A program made the position numbers and the translations under genes. From positions 928,140 through 992,139 of the forward strand of contig NZ_BMNC01000002.1 of the NCBI RefSeq assembly GCF_014646255.1: DNA of 64,000 nucleotides, written 5' to 3'. The notes below the pieces were generated by a model. It saw only the letters and a list, made by a program, of their open reading frames with translations. It was not told the origin of the DNA and ran no database searches. The stretch is from Lentzea pudingi (GTDB lineage: Bacteria > Actinomycetota > Actinomycetes > Mycobacteriales > Pseudonocardiaceae). Below, piece by piece: positions 53,297 through 62,154 of this stretch. Each line of letters opens with the position of its first letter. Positions within the stretch are counted from its first letter, which is position 1.

Positions 53297-54832
53297 GTGA
53301 CAGAGAACAACAACTCCACGATGTCCTTCGATCGGATGCGCAACATGCTCACGCGCGCCGCGGAGATCCGTGAGAGCGAGCAGCAGCAGATCTTCGACGC
53401 GCTGGACGAGATCCACGCCCGGATGTCGCCTCTGGAGTCGCTGGGTTCGGTTCGCAAGCGCCTGTCGGAGCTGCCGGACCGCACCGAGGTCAGCGTTCTC
53501 GCTGAGCGCCTGGACGAGGCCCTCGCCAAGCTGGAGGCCCAGGACACCGCCGTCGCCGACATCGGTCGTGCGGTCGACGCCCTGGTGGACAAGCTCGCCA
53601 AGCCCTTCGCCCAGCTGGACGGCCGTCTCGACGGTGTCGCCGGGCGCTTCGAGGGGGTCGCGGGCCGCATGGACGGCCTGGAGGACAAGCTCTCCAGCAT
53701 CCACAAGCGCATCGACGACCTCGACGGCCACCTGGACAAGCAGGACGGCAAGGTCGACGCGATCCCCGCCGCCGTCACCAACCCGCTGCGCGAGCGCGTC
53801 GAGGCCCTCGAAGCCGCGCTGCGCGGCCGTCTCGACGAGGTCGACGAGGGCGTGCACGAGCACCTCGACGGCACCCGCGAGGCGCTGCAGAAGATCCTCG
53901 CCGAGTCGTTCTCGAGCGTCCACGGCCGCGCCGACGAGCAGCGTGACGCCCTCGCCGCCGCCCGCGCCGAGCTGACGTCCGCCGTCGCCGAGAGCCGCGC
54001 CGCGCTGACGTCCGCCGTGGCCGACAGCCGCACCGAGGTCGTGACCGCGGTGACCGAGCGCCACAACCAGCTGGCCGCCGCCCTCGGCGAGACCCGCTCC
54101 GAGCTGTCCGGCGCCGTGGCGGAGACCCGCGGCGAACTGGCCGGCGTCGTGGCGGAGACCCGCGACTCCCTCGCCGGTTCGCTCAACGAGACCCGTGAGT
54201 CGCTCGTCGGTTCGCTCAACGAGACCCGCGAATCGCTCGCCGGCTCCCTCAACGAGACCCGCGACTCCCTCGCCGGTTCGCTCGCCGAGACCCGCACCGA
54301 GCTCGCGACCGCCGTCGCCGACACGCAGAACGTCGTCAACGGCAAGCTCGACGAGGCCCGCACCGCCCTGTACGCGGCGATCGAGCAGTCCCGCGACCAG
54401 GTCGACGCCGCCGACCGCCTCGAGTCCCTGGCCCGCCGCCTGGAGCTCGTCACCTCGCAGCTCGACAACATGACCAACCGCCTGGACAAGGTCGAGGACG
54501 GCTTCGCCGCCCGCATCTCCGAGCTCGGCGGCACGGTCGACGCGAGCCTCACCAAGGTCGCCGAGACCGTCGGCGCCCGCCCGGACACCGACTCGCTGCA
54601 GTCCCTGGTCCGCAAGTCGAACCAGGAGTCGGAACTGCGCATCGGGGGCCAGCTGGACGAGGCCATGGCCACCTTCGCCGAGCTCATCCTCGGCGGCGGC
54701 TCGCCCACGCCTCCCCCGCCGCCCACCGCCCTGCCGCGCCCGCAGCGCCGCACCCGCAAGAACGGCGGCCCGAAGCCGGCGAACGGCGGCAAGGACGTGG
54801 ACGACGACGACCTGGCGGCCGAGGGCGCCTGA
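53297..54832 (+). CDS. Long coiled-coil protein with undecad repeats
   Basis: A 511-residue, almost entirely helical soluble protein starting at GTG 53297. An N-terminal region with heptad-like pattern (1-200) contains short Leu/Asp-Gly repeats (LDGRLDGVAGRFEGVAGRMDG). Residues 220-373 form about 14 consecutive 11-residue repeats of the type AETRDSLAGSL, the most regular being NETRESLAGSL copies. A second helical part follows, then a Pro-rich/basic segment (PPPPPTALPRPQRRTRK) and an acidic end. Undecads predict a right-handed or straight coiled coil, as in cytoskeletal or surface-binding proteins. I recognise no named family; a Scy/FilP-like scaffold is only an analogy. Confidence 0.75.
   Translation: MTENNNSTMSFDRMRNMLTRAAEIRESEQQQIFDALDEIHARMSPLESLGSVRKRLSELPDRTEVSVLAERLDEALAKLEAQDTAVADIGRAVDALVDKLAKPFAQLDGRLDGVAGRFEGVAGRMDGLEDKLSSIHKRIDDLDGHLDKQDGKVDAIPAAVTNPLRERVEALEAALRGRLDEVDEGVHEHLDGTREALQKILAESFSSVHGRADEQRDALAAARAELTSAVAESRAALTSAVADSRTEVVTAVTERHNQLAAALGETRSELSGAVAETRGELAGVVAETRDSLAGSLNETRESLVGSLNETRESLAGSLNETRDSLAGSLAETRTELATAVADTQNVVNGKLDEARTALYAAIEQSRDQVDAADRLESLARRLELVTSQLDNMTNRLDKVEDGFAARISELGGTVDASLTKVAETVGARPDTDSLQSLVRKSNQESELRIGGQLDEAMATFAELILGGGSPTPPPPPTALPRPQRRTRKNGGPKPANGGKDVDDDDLAAEGA
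53954..54415 (+). repeat. 14 tandem 33-bp units encoding undecads
   Basis: Within the coiled-coil gene, units of 33 bp recur. The central copies (about 54160-54290) repeat GAGACCCGC, TCCCTCGCCGG and TCGCTCAACG almost verbatim, while flanking copies are diverged. This suggests recent expansion in the centre. Confidence 0.85.
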
Positions 54833-54857
54833 TCGCCTCGCTCGTCCCATCACCGTG

Positions 54858-54889
54858 AACGGCCCCGGAGCTGCTGCTCCGGGGCCGTT
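54858..54889 (+). terminator. 14-bp perfect hairpin with T tail
   Basis: AACGGCCCCGGAGC (54858-54871) pairs with GCTCCGGGGCCGTT (54876-54889) around TGCT, running into TTT. It follows the coiled-coil gene. Confidence 0.85.
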
Positions 54890-55036
54890 TCGCGTGCCAC
54901 GTCTCATTTCGCTGTGCAGAGGTCGAACTCGCCGGCGTTGAACCCGGCGGGCGCGACAGACGTGACCATGACGAGAGCGCTCACACGATCGTGGTTATGC
55001 TCGCCGGCATCTGGGGGCGTCCAGGAGGGATAGTCC

Positions 55037-56503
55037 GTGCAGCAACAGCGAGTTGTCGCCAACCGCTACTCACTGCTCGCCGAGCTCGGCCGCGGTGCGA
55101 TGGGCGTCGTGTGGCGCGCGCAGGACCAGGTGCTCGGCCGGGCCGTCGCGCTCAAGGAGCTGCACCCGCCGCAGGGCATCGCCGCCGAGGAACGCAACGT
55201 GCTCGAGGAGCGCATGCTCCGCGAGGCGCGGACCGCGGGCCGTCTCAACCACCCCGCTGTGGTCACGGTCTACGACATCGTCCGCGAGAACGACCGCACC
55301 TACCTCGCGATGGAGCTGGTCGACGCGCTCGACCTCGCCTCCATCGTGCAGCGGCACGGGCCGCGGGACTCCACCTGGATGGCGAACGTCGCGTTGCAGG
55401 TGCTGGGCGCGCTGGAGACCGCGCACCAGGCCGGCATCGTGCACCGGGACGTCAAGCCCAGCAACATCATGGTGCGGCCGGACGGCGCGGTGAAGCTCAC
55501 CGACTTCGGCATCGCGCAGGCCATGGACGACCCGCGCCTCACGCACAACGGTGGCATCGTCGGCTCGCCCGCGTACATGTCGCCGGACCGCCTGCACGGG
55601 TTCGAGGCCTCGCCGGCGTCCGACCTGTGGGCGCTCGGTGTCACGATGGCGCACGCCGTCGAAGGTGTCAGCCCGTTCGAACGCACGTCCACCGCGTCGA
55701 CGTTGCACGCGGTCATGAACGAGCCGCCCGTGCTGCGGCGGGCCTCGCCCGGTCTGGCCGAGGTGATCCGCGGTTTCCTGACCGTCGATCCCGCCCGCCG
55801 GCTGACGGCACCGCAGGCGCGGCACATGCTGACCGCGATCAGCCAGGGCGCCACGCAGGTTTCCCTGCCGCACAACAACAACGGCGGCAAGAAGAAGGGC
55901 ACCGCGCTCAAGGTCGGCGCCGTGGTCGTGGGCATCGCCCTGCTCGCCGGTGCCGCGTTCGCCGGATACCAGGTCCTCAAGCCCAAAGAGACGACCAACG
56001 CCGGACCGAACACCAGCACCAACCAGACGCAGGAGAACTCCACCGAGTGGACCGACCCCACGGCGTTGCCCGTGGGTGCTCCGCTGCCGTCACGGCGCAT
56101 CGCCACGTTCGGACGCGGTGGTGACGTGCCGGAGTGGAACCTCTCGGGCACGCAGTGCGCCAAGGACTTCCTCACGCAGGGCTCGCCGGTGCGGCAGGAC
56201 GTGCCGTGCAACGGTCCGCACGGCATCCAGCTCTTCTCGGCCGCGACCCCGTTGTGGGACAAGCCGAAGGACATCGCCTACCCCGGCACGCAGTGGCTGG
56301 CCGACTTCGCCAAGAACTACTGCACCGAGCAGTTCAAGGTCATCGAGCCGAAGATCAAGGAGCCGATCGGCTTCACCGGGCTCGTGCCGACGCAGAAGGA
56401 GTGGGAGGCGTACAACGACGCCGCCGCGCCGGGCCGCCAGGAGGTCCTGTGCGTGCTGTGGAAGCAGGACAGGTCGCCCCTGGCGGGCTCGCTCGTGAAC
56501 TAG
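55037..56503 (+). CDS. Membrane Ser/Thr protein kinase with Cys-containing sensor domain
   Basis: A 488-residue Hanks-type kinase beginning at GTG 55037, 7 bp after AGGAGGG. It has glycine loop GRGAMGVVW, Lys40 in VALKE, HRDVKPSN (Asp138), TDFGIAQ, and SPD in place of APE (YMSPDRL). One transmembrane helix lies at about 292-313. The extracytoplasmic domain (about 315-488) has four cysteines (TQCAKD, VPCNGPHG, NYCTEQ, VLCVLW), resembling septum-formation-type domains. No PASTA repeats exist. Its stop overlaps the convergent deoA stop by four bases. Confidence 0.88.
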   Translation: MQQQRVVANRYSLLAELGRGAMGVVWRAQDQVLGRAVALKELHPPQGIAAEERNVLEERMLREARTAGRLNHPAVVTVYDIVRENDRTYLAMELVDALDLASIVQRHGPRDSTWMANVALQVLGALETAHQAGIVHRDVKPSNIMVRPDGAVKLTDFGIAQAMDDPRLTHNGGIVGSPAYMSPDRLHGFEASPASDLWALGVTMAHAVEGVSPFERTSTASTLHAVMNEPPVLRRASPGLAEVIRGFLTVDPARRLTAPQARHMLTAISQGATQVSLPHNNNGGKKKGTALKVGAVVVGIALLAGAAFAGYQVLKPKETTNAGPNTSTNQTQENSTEWTDPTALPVGAPLPSRRIATFGRGGDVPEWNLSGTQCAKDFLTQGSPVRQDVPCNGPHGIQLFSAATPLWDKPKDIAYPGTQWLADFAKNYCTEQFKVIEPKIKEPIGFTGLVPTQKEWEAYNDAAAPGRQEVLCVLWKQDRSPLAGSLVN

Positions 56504-57774
56504 CCGCGGATGGTGTCGATCACCAGCGGCGAACGCTCCGGCGCGGCGTCCGAAACGCTGTAGGCGCCTTCCAGCGCCTGCAGCGCACCGGCCACCGCGT
56601 CCGGGGTGTCGGTGTAGAGCTCCAGCAACGGCTGCCCGGCCTCGACGACGTCGCCGGGCTTGGCCAGGCAGAGCACGCCGGCACCGAACTGCACCGGGTC
56701 CTCCTTGCGGGCCCGGCCGGCACCGAGTCGCCACGCCGCCACCCCGACGCCGTAAGCGTCCAAAGTGGACAGCACGCCAGAAGTAGGGGCCTCCACCACG
56801 TGCTTGTGCGACGCCACCGGAAGCGAAGCATCCGGATCGCCGCCCTGGGCCCGGATCATCCGCGCCCAGACCTCGAAAGCCTCACCGGAAGCCAGCACGG
56901 CGGCCGGATCAGCCGAGATCCCGGCCAGCGACAACATCTCGGACGCCAGGGCCACCGTCAGCTCGACCACGTCGGCAGGACCGCCGCCGCGCAACACGTC
57001 CACGGACTCCGCCACCTCGACCGCGTTGCCGACCGCACGTCCCAGCGGCACGGACATGTCGGTCAGCAGGGCCGAGATGCGCACGCCGTGCTCAACACCG
57101 ATGGCCACCAGCGCCTCGGCGAGCGCACGGGCAGACGGAAGATCCTTCATGAACGCGCCGGAGCCGACCTTCACGTCGAGCACCAGTGACTCGGCGCCCT
57201 CGGCGATCTTCTTCGACATGATCGACGACGCGATCAGCGGGATCGCCTCGACGGTGCCGGTGACGTCCCGCAACGCGTAGAGCTTGCGGTCGGCCGGAGC
57301 AAGTCCTTCGGTGGCAGCACACACCACAGCGCCCACCGAAGACAACTGAGACAGAATTTCCGAAGTGGACAGTGCGGCCCGCCACCCCGGGATCGACTCC
57401 AGTTTGTCCAGGGTGCCGCCGGTGTGGCCGAGACCGCGACCGGAAAGCTGCGGCACGGCAGCACCACAGGCGGCGACGAGAGGCGCCAACGGCAGCGTGA
57501 TCTTGTCGCCGACACCGCCCGTCGAGTGCTTGTCGACCGTCGGGCGGTCCACGTGCAACGACAACCGCTCGCCGGACGAGATCATCGCCTGCGTCCAGCG
57601 CGCGGTCTCCGCAGCGGTCATGCCGTTGAAGAAGATCGCCATCGCCAGCGCGGACATCTGCTCGTCCGCGACGGCGCCGCGCGTGTAGGCGTCGACGACC
57701 CAGTCGATCTGCGCGTCCGACAACGCCGCACCGTCGCGCTTGGCGCGGATGACGTCCACCGCGGAAAAGCTCAT
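56500..57774 (-). CDS. deoA: Thymidine/pyrimidine-nucleoside phosphorylase
   Basis: A 424-residue enzyme phosphorolysing thymidine (and possibly uridine/deoxyuridine) to base and (deoxy)ribose-1-phosphate. The N-terminal VIRAKRDGAALSDAQIDWVV, phosphate-site KHSTGGVGDKITL, GRGLGHTGGTLDKLESIPG and the DVKVGSGAFMK loop are diagnostic. ATG 57774 overlaps the cdd stop (ATGA). It is the last gene of the nucleoside import operon. Its sugar product leads to the phosphosugar mutase and deoC. Confidence 0.95.
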   Translation of the reverse strand: MSFSAVDVIRAKRDGAALSDAQIDWVVDAYTRGAVADEQMSALAMAIFFNGMTAAETARWTQAMISSGERLSLHVDRPTVDKHSTGGVGDKITLPLAPLVAACGAAVPQLSGRGLGHTGGTLDKLESIPGWRAALSTSEILSQLSSVGAVVCAATEGLAPADRKLYALRDVTGTVEAIPLIASSIMSKKIAEGAESLVLDVKVGSGAFMKDLPSARALAEALVAIGVEHGVRISALLTDMSVPLGRAVGNAVEVAESVDVLRGGGPADVVELTVALASEMLSLAGISADPAAVLASGEAFEVWARMIRAQGGDPDASLPVASHKHVVEAPTSGVLSTLDAYGVGVAAWRLGAGRARKEDPVQFGAGVLCLAKPGDVVEAGQPLLELYTDTPDAVAGALQALEGAYSVSDAAPERSPLVIDTIRG

Positions 57775-58178
57775 GGCAGGTCCTCCGGTCCGAACGCGTC
57801 CGGCAGCACCGACGACATCGGCAACACACCGGAAGGCGTGTCCACCAGGCAGTCGCGACCGCCCAGTTCGTAGAGCACCTGACGGCACCGGCCGCACGGC
57901 ATCAGCAGTTCGCCGGCACCGGAACGGCAGGCGACCGCGACGAACCGGCCGCCACCCGTCAAGCGCAGCTGCCCGGCCATCGTGCACTCGGCGCACAGAC
58001 CCACGCCGTACGAGGCGTTCTCGACGTTGCACCCCGTCACGATGCGGCCGTCGTCGCACAACGCCGCGGATCCGACCTGCAGCCCGGAGTACGGGCAGTG
58101 GGCGAACGACGCCGCCTCCACCGCCCGTGCCCGGAGCAGGTCCCAATCAATCGACGCTGTCCAGTCGACCTCAGCCAC
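57771..58178 (-). CDS. cdd: Cytidine deaminase
   Basis: A 135-residue small homotetramer-type deaminase of (deoxy)cytidine to (deoxy)uridine. Zinc/catalytic motifs are NVENASYGVGLCAECTM (with Cys and Glu; the usual position uses Cys as ligand) and MPCGRCRQVLYE. GTG 58178 overlaps the permease stop by 8 bp; longer frames upstream are not conserved. It hands uridine nucleosides to deoA downstream. Confidence 0.94.
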   Translation of the reverse strand: MAEVDWTASIDWDLLRARAVEAASFAHCPYSGLQVGSAALCDDGRIVTGCNVENASYGVGLCAECTMAGQLRLTGGGRFVAVACRSGAGELLMPCGRCRQVLYELGGRDCLVDTPSGVLPMSSVLPDAFGPEDLP

Positions 58179-59424
58179 GGCGGTAGACCACACCGTCGGC
58201 GGCCGGCATCCGCAGGCGTTGCGAGGCAACGGCGAGCACGGCCAACGTCACCATGTGCGGCGCGTACGACACGAACTCGCTGGGGATCTCGTCGAGGCTG
58301 ATGTACAGCAGGTACATCAGCACGGCCACGAAGATCGCCGCCGCCGCGGAGAACCACTTGCGGCGGATGAGCTGCCACACCACGATCACGCCGAGCAGCA
58401 GCACCACGCCGTAGACCAGCGCCAGCACCGTCTCGCCGCCCGAACGCAGCTGCAGGCCGTCGGCGTACCCGAACAGCGCCGCACCACCCAGCAGCCCGCC
58501 GGGCCGCCAGTTGCCGAAGATCATCGCGGCGAGGCCGATGTACCCGCGTCCGCCGGTCTGGCCCTCCAGGTAGGACAGCTGACCGGGGTTGAGCACCAGC
58601 GCGGCACCACCCAGGCCGGCGAGACCACCGGAGACGATCACGGCGACGTACTTGTGGAAGTACACCTTCACGCCCAGCGAGTCCGCGGCGTGCGGGTTCT
58701 CGCCGACCGAGCGCAGGCGCAGGCCGAAGCGGGTGCGCCAGAGCAGGTAGTACGACAGCGGCAGCAGCAGGATCGCCAGCATCGTCAGCGGCGAGACACC
58801 GGTGACGAGACCGCGCAGGATGCCCGCGACGTCCGAGATGAACAGGCGCTGACCGGCTTCGAGCTCACCGAGCCAGTCCGCGAGGCCACCCGCCGAGTAC
58901 GTGTCGAACGGCTGCACCGGCGGCGACTGGCGCGGGTTGTTCGAGAGCGGGAAGAACACCAGCGTCGACAGGTACTTCGTCAGGCCGGCGCCGAGCAGGT
59001 TGATCGCCACACCGGAAACGATGTGGTTGACGCCGAACGTGACCGTCGCGATCGCGTGCAGCAGACCGCCGAGCGATCCGAACACGACGGCCGCGACGAC
59101 GGCGGCCCACGGACCCCACTGGTAGCCGGCCCACGCCGCGCCCCAGGTGCCCATGATCATCATGCCTTCGAGGCCGATGTTGACCACGCCGGCGCGTTCC
59201 GCCCACAGGCCGCCGAGACCGGCGAGCAGGATCGGCAGGCCGAGCCGGACCGCGGTCTGGGTCGTGCCGGACGACGTGAGCTGCGGGAACCCGGTCTGCA
59301 TCGAGGTGATCGACAGCAACGCGATCGCGCCCGCGACACCGAGCATGGCCACGGCCCAGCCGGGGACCCTGCGCTTGCGAGGCGCCGCCGGGATGTGCGG
59401 CTTCTCCTCCATCGTGCTGATCAC
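58171..59424 (-). CDS. Nucleoside ABC transporter permease (YufQ/NupQ-type)
   Basis: A 417-residue BPD_transp_2 permease with about nine to ten hydrophobic helices. Typical motifs are RAGVVNIGLEGMMIMG near residue 77 and RSVGENPHAADSLGVKV, as in sugar/nucleoside importers of the BmpA system. It starts with GTG overlapping the stop of the first permease (GTGA) and overlaps cdd at its end, so the transport and catabolic genes are translationally linked. Confidence 0.92.
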   Translation of the reverse strand: MISTMEEKPHIPAAPRKRRVPGWAVAMLGVAGAIALLSITSMQTGFPQLTSSGTTQTAVRLGLPILLAGLGGLWAERAGVVNIGLEGMMIMGTWGAAWAGYQWGPWAAVVAAVVFGSLGGLLHAIATVTFGVNHIVSGVAINLLGAGLTKYLSTLVFFPLSNNPRQSPPVQPFDTYSAGGLADWLGELEAGQRLFISDVAGILRGLVTGVSPLTMLAILLLPLSYYLLWRTRFGLRLRSVGENPHAADSLGVKVYFHKYVAVIVSGGLAGLGGAALVLNPGQLSYLEGQTGGRGYIGLAAMIFGNWRPGGLLGGAALFGYADGLQLRSGGETVLALVYGVVLLLGVIVVWQLIRRKWFSAAAAIFVAVLMYLLYISLDEIPSEFVSYAPHMVTLAVLAVASQRLRMPAADGVVYRRG

Positions 59425-60494
59425 GCCGCACCTCCGACAGTTCCGAGCTCACGGCCGACGCGACGCTGTTCCGAGGCGAGCTCGAAGCGCCGCACCACCT
59501 CGTAGGCGACGACGACCGACAGGACGATCGAGCCCTGCATGATGGTGACGATCTCCCGGGGCACACCGACGTTGTCGAGCGCGAGACCCGACTTGTCGAG
59601 GAACGCCCAGAGCAGCGCGCCGAACGCGATGCCACCGGGGTGGTTGCGGCCGAGCAGCGCGATCGCGATGCCCGAGAAGCCGATGCCCGCGGTGAAGTTC
59701 AGGCTGAACGTGTGGTCGCGGCCGAGCAGTTCCGGCAGCGAGATCAGGCCCGCGATGGCGCCCGAGAGCAGCATCGAGACCAGGACCATCTTCTTGGCGT
59801 TGACGCCACCGGCCGACGCGGCGGTGGACGACTCGCCGGACGCGCGCAGCTCGAAGCCGAACCGGGTCTTGTTCATCATCACCCAGTAGCCGATGCCCAG
59901 GGCGACGGCGACGAAGATGAAGCCGAACATCGTGCCGCCGCCACCGAACGAGATGCCGGGCATCCAGCCGCTCTCCGGGATCTCGGCGGTGCGGATGTTG
60001 TTGCCCCGCAGCTCACCGAAGACGTCGCGGCGGATCAGGTAGGCGGACAGGCCGATCGCCAGGCCGTTCATCATGATCGTCGAGATGACCTCGTTGACGC
60101 CTCGGGTCACCTTGAGGATCGCGGGGATCGCGGCCCAGGCGGCACCGGCGAGCGCGGCCACGATGATGATCACCAGCGTGTGGATGCCGGTGGGCAGCAC
60201 GATCGAGCCGCCGACCACGGCCGCCACGACGGCGGCGACGCGGTACTGGCCCTCGACACCGATGTTGAACAGGTTCATCTGGAACCCGATCGCCACCGCG
60301 AGCGCCGCGATGTAGTAGATGCCCGTCGAGTTGACGATGTCGATGAAGGTCGTGCCCTTGCCGACCTGCGTCACCATCGCGCCGAACGCGCTGAGCGGGT
60401 TCGCGCCGGAGATGACGAGCGCCACGCCGCACAACAGCAACGAGAAGACGATCGCCAACGCGGGCGGCAGGAGTTTGCCGCGCAGGTGTCCCAT
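59421..60494 (-). CDS. Nucleoside ABC transporter permease (YufP/NupP-type)
   Basis: A 357-residue permease with about eight to nine helices. FNIGVEGQYRVAAVVAAVVG is the family marker, and FELRASGESSTAASAGGVNAKK is the cytoplasmic coupling loop. It pairs with the downstream permease as the membrane heterodimer. Its ATG overlaps the ATPase stop (TGATG). Confidence 0.92.
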   Translation of the reverse strand: MGHLRGKLLPPALAIVFSLLLCGVALVISGANPLSAFGAMVTQVGKGTTFIDIVNSTGIYYIAALAVAIGFQMNLFNIGVEGQYRVAAVVAAVVGGSIVLPTGIHTLVIIIVAALAGAAWAAIPAILKVTRGVNEVISTIMMNGLAIGLSAYLIRRDVFGELRGNNIRTAEIPESGWMPGISFGGGGTMFGFIFVAVALGIGYWVMMNKTRFGFELRASGESSTAASAGGVNAKKMVLVSMLLSGAIAGLISLPELLGRDHTFSLNFTAGIGFSGIAIALLGRNHPGGIAFGALLWAFLDKSGLALDNVGVPREIVTIMQGSIVLSVVVAYEVVRRFELASEQRRVGRELGTVGGAA

Positions 60495-62074
60495 CAGTGC
60501 TCGCCTTCCTCAACCACCGAGGTCTCCTGGACCGCGGCGCTCGTGCTGCCCGCACCGGTCATCGCGCTGCCGAGGTCCTCGGGCGTGACGGTGTTCGGGT
60601 CGGCGTCGGCCACCAGGCGGCCGCGCAGCATGACCTTGATCGTGTCCGACAGGCCGATCAGCTCGTCCAGGTCGGCCGAGATCAGCAGCACGGCGAGACC
60701 GGCGGCACGGGCGCGCTTGATCTCGTCCCAGATCAACGCCTGCGCGCCGACGTCCACACCGCGGGTCGGGTGCGACGCGATCAGCAGCACCGGGTCGCCG
60801 GACAGTTCGCGGCCGACGACGAGCTTCTGCTGGTTGCCGCCCGAGAGCGCGGCCGCGGGCACGTCGATGCCGGGCGTGCGGACGTCGAAGTCCGCGACGA
60901 TCCGCTCGGTGTCCTTCTTCGCGCCGTCGGTGTCGAGCCAGACGCCCCTGGCCGTCGGCTTGCGGGTCTGGTAGCCGAGGATCCGGTTGTACCAGAGGGG
61001 TTGCGTGAGCAGCAGGCCGTGGCGGTGGCGGTCCTCCGGCACGTAGCCGATGCCCGCCTCGCGCCGGGCCAGCGTCCCGAGCTTGGTGACGTCCCTGTCC
61101 TGCAACGTGATCGTGCCGCTGCCGGCCTTGCGCATGCCCATGATCGTCTCGACGAGCTCGGTCTGGCCGTTGCCCTCGACGCCCGCGATGCCGACGACCT
61201 CGCCGGACCGCACGACCATGTCGACGTCGTCGAGGATCGGGCGCGAGCCGTCGGGCGTCATGAGCTTGAGGCCCTTGACGTCCAGCACGACCGTGTCGGT
61301 GACGGTGGACTCGCGGGTCTCCGGGCTGGGGAGCTCGCTGCCGACCATCATCTCGGCGAGCTGCCGGGAGCTGACGGTCTTCGGGTCGGCGCTGCCCACG
61401 GTCGTGCCGCGGCGGATGACCGTGACGGAGTCCGCGATCGCGCGGACCTCGTCGAGCTTGTGCGAGATGAACAGGAACGTGTAGCCCTGCTCCTGCATGC
61501 CGCGGACGGTGTCGAAGAGCTCGTTGACCTCCTGCGGCACGAGCACGGCGGTGGGCTCGTCCAGGATGATCACCTTGGCGCCGCGGTAGAGCACCTTGAG
61601 GATCTCGACGCGCTGGCGGTCAGCGACTCCGAGCTGCTCGACGAGCACGCCGGGGTCGACGTTCAGCCCGGTCTTGCCGGAGAGCTCGATGATGCGCGCG
61701 CGGGCCTTCTTGCCGATGCCGTGCATCGCCTCGGCGCCCAGGACGACGTTCTCCTGGACGGTGAGGTTGTCGGCGAGCATGAAGTGCTGGTGCACCATGC
61801 CGATACCGGCCTTGATGGCGTCCGACGGCGTGCGGAACCGCACCTGCTCGCCGTTCACCTCGATGGTGCCCTCGTCCGGCGGCTGCATGCCGTAGAGGAT
61901 CTTCATCAGGGTGGACTTGCCCGCGCCGTTCTCACCGCACAGGGCGTGGACCTCGCCACGGCGGACGGTCAGGTGGACGTCGCTGTTGGCGACCACACCG
62001 GGGAATCGCTTGGTGATGCCTGTGAGCACCACCGCGGGGTGTTCGTCCGTCCCAACGGACGTGGAACTGCTCAT
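60494..62074 (-). CDS. Nucleoside ABC transporter ATP-binding protein (YufO/NupO-type, two NBDs)
   Basis: A 526-residue fused ATPase. NBD1 has Walker A CGENGAGKSTLMKIL, a signature replaced by LGVADRQRVEIL, and Walker B VIILDEPTAVL. NBD2 has a degenerate Walker A (GVEGNGQTELVE) and a signature LSGGNQQKLVVGREL. This asymmetric pair is normal for ribose/nucleoside-type importers. It is separated from bmpA by 80 bp containing a strong hairpin, and is coupled to the permeases. Confidence 0.94.
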   Translation of the reverse strand: MSSSTSVGTDEHPAVVLTGITKRFPGVVANSDVHLTVRRGEVHALCGENGAGKSTLMKILYGMQPPDEGTIEVNGEQVRFRTPSDAIKAGIGMVHQHFMLADNLTVQENVVLGAEAMHGIGKKARARIIELSGKTGLNVDPGVLVEQLGVADRQRVEILKVLYRGAKVIILDEPTAVLVPQEVNELFDTVRGMQEQGYTFLFISHKLDEVRAIADSVTVIRRGTTVGSADPKTVSSRQLAEMMVGSELPSPETRESTVTDTVVLDVKGLKLMTPDGSRPILDDVDMVVRSGEVVGIAGVEGNGQTELVETIMGMRKAGSGTITLQDRDVTKLGTLARREAGIGYVPEDRHRHGLLLTQPLWYNRILGYQTRKPTARGVWLDTDGAKKDTERIVADFDVRTPGIDVPAAALSGGNQQKLVVGRELSGDPVLLIASHPTRGVDVGAQALIWDEIKRARAAGLAVLLISADLDELIGLSDTIKVMLRGRLVADADPNTVTPEDLGSAMTGAGSTSAAVQETSVVEEGEH

Positions 62075-62097
62075 CGTCGAGTGCTCCTCCTACCACG

Positions 62098-62137
62098 CAC
62101 CGGGCCCTGTGAGGGCGTTACCTCACAGGGCCCGGTG
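62098..62137 (-). terminator. 17-bp perfect hairpin between bmpA and the ATPase gene
   Basis: CACCGGGCCCTGTGAGG (62098-62114) and CCTCACAGGGCCCGGTG (62121-62137) are exact complements around GCGTTA. It is 17 bp after the bmpA stop and can attenuate read-through, giving more binding protein than transporter, and stabilise the bmpA message. Confidence 0.85.
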
Positions 62138-62154
62138 TGCGTGCGGCTTTCGGA

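Noticed and set aside
54904..54969. Minus-strand 21-codon frame reading MVTSVAPAGFNAGEFDLCTAK
   Set aside because: Too short to support without a ribosome site or homologue; possibly a gene fragment but not demonstrable.
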